From NCBI RefSeq assembly GCF_040605455.1, contig NZ_JBEXCV010000236.1, forward strand, positions 1-9,722: a stretch of 9,722 bases of DNA, in the 5' to 3' direction. The stretch's first letter is position 1. Each line of letters starts with the position of its first letter. Source of the stretch: Embleya sp040605455. GTDB lineage: Bacteria; Actinomycetota; Actinomycetes; Streptomycetales; Streptomycetaceae. A model generated the notes under the pieces. The model was not told where the DNA came from. It saw nothing but the letters and a program-made list of their open reading frames with translations, and did no database searches. Shown here one piece after another: positions 6,305 to 9,722 of this stretch. A program made the position numbers and the translations under genes.

Positions 6305-7249
6305 GTGAAGCGAGCGCGGGCCGTCGAACTGGTCGAAGGGATGCTCGGCCGGCTCGACGCGGACCGGAGTTGGCCGTTGGGCCTGGTGCAACAGGTGTGG
6401 ATTTTCGGGAGCTTCGCCCGGGGCGCCTGCGAGCCGCACGACGTCGACGTGGCCGTGCGATTCGAACGCGACGAGCGGATGCGGCAGGCGGTCGTCGAAG
6501 CCATCCTCTCCGGCCGCGCCAACCCCTACGCCCCGCTGCGCCGCGCGCTCGCCGGGGCATCACGCGGGTTGCAGTTCCAGTTCGAGGACCACGCGCGGGA
6601 ACGACTGCGGTCCGAGGGCACCCCCATGCTGTCGCTGTGGCGACGCGGCGACACGCTCCCCCAGGCCCTGACCGTCCTGCACTCCATCGCCGAGGACCCC
6701 TCCGCGGGCCGCGCCGAACGCCACGACATGATCGACGCGTTCACCGGCCTCGACCGGTACATCCCCCGCCCGGTACGCGCGGAACTGATCGCCTGGCGGC
6801 AACGCGGACTCGTCGACATCTCCCGGATCCCGCTCCCGGACGTCCCCGACGACACCGACCTCCTCGCGGACCCGCACCTGCGGTGGGCCGTCGGCCGACG
6901 GTGGAACGACGACAGCCCACTACGGCGCTCTGCCCTGGCGGGCCTGTCCCACCTGCTCACCCTCGGGGCCGACCTCGACGACGTCGACCTGGCCGGCCAA
7001 CGCCTGCCCACCCCGCGGCGCCTCGCCGGACATCGGGGCGACGCGCGCTGGTGGATCAATTGGAAGTGGCGCGGCTACTCAGGGATCCCTCACTGCGTCC
7101 CCCGCGGAAGCGCCTGGCTCGAAGTCGTCCAGCCCGCCCGAACCCGCCCGTTGACGGCCCTGATGATCCGACCGGGGCCACACGCCGGAGCCGTGCGGGG
7201 TGAGGCGCGGCCCACTCCCGGGTCCGGGTTCGGCCACACATTCAACTAA
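6305..7249 (+). CDS. Nucleotidyltransferase (MNT-like) domain protein
   Basis: The start is GTG 6305, six bases after GAGGAAG; the frame extends further upstream but over non-coding sequence. The product is 314 residues. Residues 31-51 (VWIFGSFARG, then DVDVAV) are the signature of the Pol-beta nucleotidyltransferase fold: GSxxxG at 35-40 and DxD at Asp46/Asp48. A possible third carboxylate is Glu94 or Asp95 in LQFQFED. Such enzymes transfer a nucleotide to a protein, an RNA or a small molecule; solitary members occur in toxin-antitoxin (MNT, AbiE) and resistance systems. The C-terminal 200 residues are unassigned and contain a Trp/Arg-rich segment, RWWINWKWRGYSGIPHCVP (about 254-272), that could bind a ligand or substrate. 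No HEPN partner is seen. The gene converges with the Tpg-like gene, and its stop codon lies inside the palindrome at 7243-7256. Substrate is unknown. Confidence 0.8.
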   Translation: MKRARAVELVEGMLGRLDADRSWPLGLVQQVWIFGSFARGACEPHDVDVAVRFERDERMRQAVVEAILSGRANPYAPLRRALAGASRGLQFQFEDHARERLRSEGTPMLSLWRRGDTLPQALTVLHSIAEDPSAGRAERHDMIDAFTGLDRYIPRPVRAELIAWRQRGLVDISRIPLPDVPDDTDLLADPHLRWAVGRRWNDDSPLRRSALAGLSHLLTLGADLDDVDLAGQRLPTPRRLAGHRGDARWWINWKWRGYSGIPHCVPRGSAWLEVVQPARTRPLTALMIRPGPHAGAVRGEARPTPGSGFGHTFN

Positions 7250-7256
7250 TTAGTTG
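7243..7256. repeat. 14-bp perfect palindrome between convergent genes
   Basis: CAACTAATTAGTTG is self-complementary over 14 bases and includes the TAA stop of the nucleotidyltransferase gene (7247-7249). It ends one base before the stop codon of the Tpg-like gene (7258-7260 read in reverse). It is AT-rich in a very GC-rich setting. Without a loop or T-tract it is a weak terminator, although it might act on both strands; a protein-binding or recombination site is equally possible. Confidence 0.45.
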
Positions 7257-7257
7257 G

Positions 7258-7839
7258 TCAGGCTGCGAATCCGACTCCGGAGGCGAACTCGAAGCCGCCC
7301 CAGTCGGATCCGAGACCGGCCAACACCTCGTCGGTCCACAGTTCGTCGAGCATCCGTTCGTCGCCCGCGGCCCAGGCGCGCACGATCGCGTCCCAGCGGC
7401 GGACGTTGACGCTGCGGTGCACGGCCACACCCGAACGGCGGTGCGGCTCGCGTACGCCGGACTGGTCGTGCGGGTGCAGTTCCACCCGGGTGCCGCGGCC
7501 GTTGTTGTTCAGACGACGGGTCAGCGAGCGGGCCACGTTGTGTCGGCGCAGGTCGCGGTAGGCGGCCTCGATCCGGCGCAGGTTCGCCCTGTTGGGGGTC
7601 TGTTCCTCGGCCAGCCAGGCCGCGAGAGTGCGGGGGGTGACGGCGATGCCGGCGGTGTCCATGGCGGTGTAGCCGGCGTTGGAGGCGGTGAGGTAGCGCA
7701 GGCGGGCGGCGAGGCCGCGTTCGGTGTCGACGGGTGAGGTGACGCCGTCGGCGAGTTCGTCCAGGCGCCGTGCGGCGAGTTCGGAGGCGCGGTTGCCGCG
7801 CATTCCGTATTTGCCGGGCTCCAGGGAGCGGTACGGCAT
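7258..7839 (-). CDS. HTH protein resembling the telomere terminal protein Tpg
   Basis: ATG 7839, with GAGAGGAC about eleven bases upstream, gives 193 residues; Tpg terminal proteins are about 185. Residues 40-100 hold a helix-turn-helix (RGLAARLRYLTASN, then AGIAVTPRTLAAWLAEEQTPNR). A very basic stretch follows (RDLRRHNVARSLTRRLNNNGRGTR, 96-118), then strands (VELHPHDQSGV) and a C-terminal helix-turn region RRWDAIVRAWAAGDERMLDELW (147-168). The order (HTH, basic segment, strands, acidic helical end) parallels Streptomyces Tpg, which is attached to the 5' ends of linear replicons and primes end patching. The gene follows a Tap-like gene by 56 bases in the same direction, as tpg follows tap. 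Sequence identity to Tpg looks low by eye, so it may be a distant relative or simply an HTH regulator with a conserved replication partner. Confidence 0.6.
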   Translation of the reverse strand: MPYRSLEPGKYGMRGNRASELAARRLDELADGVTSPVDTERGLAARLRYLTASNAGYTAMDTAGIAVTPRTLAAWLAEEQTPNRANLRRIEAAYRDLRRHNVARSLTRRLNNNGRGTRVELHPHDQSGVREPHRRSGVAVHRSVNVRRWDAIVRAWAAGDERMLDELWTDEVLAGLGSDWGGFEFASGVGFAA

Positions 7840-7895
7840 GCGGTGTCAGGTCCTCTCGGGGGAGGCGGGACGCGGGCGGTGGCGGGTGTGGGGCA

Positions 7896-9722
7896 TCAGT
7901 TCCCGGCCTTGGTCTGGAGGGTGTAGGTGTCCTTGATCTTCACGTCGCCGACGCCGCGGCCCTCGGTGAAGACGGTGCGCCAGTCGGTGTCGGTGTCGCC
8001 GGTGGTGAGGTGGAGCTCGTCGGTGCCCATCACCCGCACCACGGCAAGGCCGCCCTGGTGGGCCTTGAACGCCTTGACCCACAGGTTGGAAAACGCCTGG
8101 GAGCGGATGATGTGCATCCAGTCGGGCCGGTTGATCTCCCGGTTGTAGTTCGAACCACCCATCGTCGAGACGAGTTTGGCGTACATCTGCTTCACGTAGT
8201 CCAACGTGACGTCGTCGCCCTCGGCGATCGCGGCGTCGCGGGCGTCGCGCAACGCCGTGCGCAACCGCTCCAGGAGGTTCTCCGTCGCCACCGCCGTCCA
8301 CGATTCCAGGACCTGCGGTTCCTCGCACAGATTGCCGTAGGCGGGCGAGGCGCAGCGCAGGAGGAGGCGCAGGGTGGGGTCGGTGATCCACAGCGGCCGG
8401 GTTCGTCCCGGTCCCCGAGGGGGTTTGGCAGATCGTCGTGGTCCCAGGCCGGGGGTTCGACGAGGTAGATGCCGGCGCGGCGGCGTTTGCGCCCGCGGGG
8501 GCCGTCGTGGTCGTCCAGGTCGGGGCCGGCGCGGTGTTCGAGGGGGCCGATGGGCAGGTGGGCCTTGAGGGCGGACAGGTAGGCGGCGTTCATGTCCAGC
8601 GCGACGACTTCGTGGTCCCCGGGGGGTAGGTGTTTGTTGCGCCACTTGGGGCGCGCTTCCCAAACCGCGTCCGATTCCTCCTTGCTGCGTTTGCGCAGCA
8701 ACTCCGGCAACGGCGGGTACCAGGTGTGCTCGTACCGGAATCCGGCGCGGGACAGGCGCAGGAGTTCCATCACGTCCGGGATCGCCCGCCTGGCCAAGGC
8801 CTCGCTCGCGGCGGCCATGTCGCCCTCGGCGGCGAGTTCCTCGGCGACCGCGCCGGCGATCGCGCCGGGCAGGGGGTCCTCGTCGGTGTCCGCAACGACC
8901 CTGCGCGTCTTCGAGGCGGCCGGGGTCTTCGACGCGGTCGACGCGGAGCGGGCGGCCCCGCGTGCGTGCGCGGTCGGCGTGCGGGGCGCGGACGCGGGTG
9001 CGCCGGCCGCCGGCCGGTCCCGTCGACTCTCGTCGCGTTCGCGAGGAGCACGAACGGGGGGCTCGGCGTCGGCGGCGTTGTCGGCCGGCGCTGCGCCGGC
9101 CGGGCCGGCCGGGCCGGTTTCGTTCGGGGTGGTCGCGGCTGGTGGGAGGTCGGTGAAGCGGACGTGGGCGAGGTCGGCGTGCAGGGCCGCCTGGGCGATG
9201 GGGCCCAGGTCGCGTTCGGCGACGATCGCGAACGCCTGCTCACCCTCACGCGTCAGATGCACCACGCTGTCCGCCTCGGCCAACGCCGCAACAACCTCCG
9301 GGGATTCACCCGCGCCGGTCTCCCACACGGCCACCACCGGCACGTCCAGATCCGCCGCCAACCGGCGCAACGCGGCCACACCGTGACGGACATCGGAAAC
9401 GGCGGGACCGGCGGCAGGGAGAAGGTGGTTGAGAGGATCCACCGCCACCAGACGCAGGCCCGCGATGTCGGCGGCGGTCGCCCGGAGCAGATCCAGGGTC
9501 AGGTCGGCGCCGTCGTCCAGAAGCAGCCCCCCGGCAGCCAGACGCGCCGACGCCGCGTCGGCGGTTGCGCGTTCGGTGTCGGTGAGGGTACCCGCACGCA
9601 ACCTGCGATGGTCCACCCCGGCGGCAGCCGCCGTCAGGCGGGCCGCGATGTCGGCGCGGGGGCGGCCGGGCGTGCACGAGAGCACCGCGCTCGGCGCGTC
9701 GGGGTCGTCGGCCGGGGCCAGG
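7896..9722 (-). pseudogene. DnaB-ATPase/Tap-like replication protein, frameshifted and 5'-partial
   Basis: The frame enters from the right edge, so the N-terminus and Walker A lie outside. Up to about 9155 it matches the C-terminal half of a DnaB-type helicase: SAVLSCTPGRPRADIAARL where DnaB has its SLEMS segment, a Walker-B-like LRLVAVDP (Asp at 9437-9439), a motif-3 position DVPVVAVWE (no Gln), and AERDLGPI...HVRFTDL ending the fold. A Pro/Ala/Arg-rich linker follows (about 9150-8870). The last domain has VVALDMNAAYLSA (Asp at 8594-8596), like the first polymerase-type motif of telomere-associated Tap proteins, then LPNPLGDRDEPG. Near 8396 the frame breaks by one base and continues in the next frame as PLWITDPTLRLLL to a TGA at 7896, including STMGGSNYNREINRPDW and VVRVMGTDELHLT. 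As sequenced, the upstream frame runs on into nonsense to 8192. The pair with the Tpg-like gene suggests a replication or end-maintenance role. Confidence 0.65.
8394..8411 (-). other. Frameshift site in the DnaB/Tap-like gene
   Basis: The upstream frame gives ...LGDRDEPG-R and then non-protein-like sequence; the downstream frame gives PLWITDP with good codon use. One missing base in the GGCCG run at 8394-8398 joins them as ...DEPG-PLWITDP. CCGGG/CCCGG (8397-8401 with 8407-8411, loop 8402-8406) forms a 5-bp stem here, which can provoke polymerase or sequencing slips. A heptamer that fits X_XXY_YYZ, A AAC CCC, lies at 8426-8420 on the minus strand, eight bases before the stem. Confidence 0.6.

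Noticed and set aside
9085..9118. GGCCGGCCG-type repeated bases
   Set aside because: This is the low-complexity coding of the Gly/Pro/Ala linker in the DnaB/Tap-like gene, not an independent repeat element.
1..9722. CRISPR array, tRNA, rRNA, transposase or long terminal inverted repeat
   Set aside because: I saw no regularly spaced repeats, no tRNA-like cloverleaf arms, no rRNA blocks, no DDE or recombinase motifs and no long inverted repeats by eye.

Overview
The window is very GC-rich. Its reading frames use G or C at almost every third codon position, and each real gene has long mirror-image open frames on the other strand. This points to an actinomycete, Streptomyces or a relative. There are no rRNA, tRNA, core metabolic or transposase genes. 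Most genes are hypothetical, defence-like or replication-like, as in an accessory region: a linear plasmid, a chromosome arm or an integrated element.

Left part (1-3505). A gene cut by the window edge encodes a Cys/His-cluster protein (minus strand). It is followed by a decayed toxin-antitoxin remnant at 731-1056, in which the start of a DUF433-type antitoxin abuts the end of a PIN-like toxin in a different frame. Next comes a small helix-turn-helix regulator (minus, 1150-1554). Two plus-strand genes follow: an unknown 149-residue protein, and a 314-residue protein with an AbiJ-like N-terminus and a PD-(D/E)XK nuclease domain, a probable phage-defence effector.

Middle (3506-7249). Three minus-strand genes (6141 to 3707) encode a 121-residue unknown, a 503-residue protein with an N-terminal DNA-binding segment, and a 98-residue acidic helical protein. 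Divergent from them is a 314-residue protein with a nucleotidyltransferase motif at its N-terminus.

Right part (7258-9722). Two minus-strand genes look like a tap-tpg-type pair, the genes that Streptomyces uses to finish the ends of linear replicons. The upstream one is cut by the right edge and is unusual: a DnaB-helicase-like ATPase domain (degraded motifs), a Pro/Ala-rich linker, then a Tap/polymerase-like domain. It is broken by a one-base frameshift near 8396. The downstream one is a 193-residue HTH protein with the size and layout of the terminal protein Tpg. If these calls are right, the window comes from, or once belonged to, a replicon with a protein-primed or telomere-type replication module, and the defence and toxin-antitoxin genes are its cargo. 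All family assignments come from reading motifs; no search was run.
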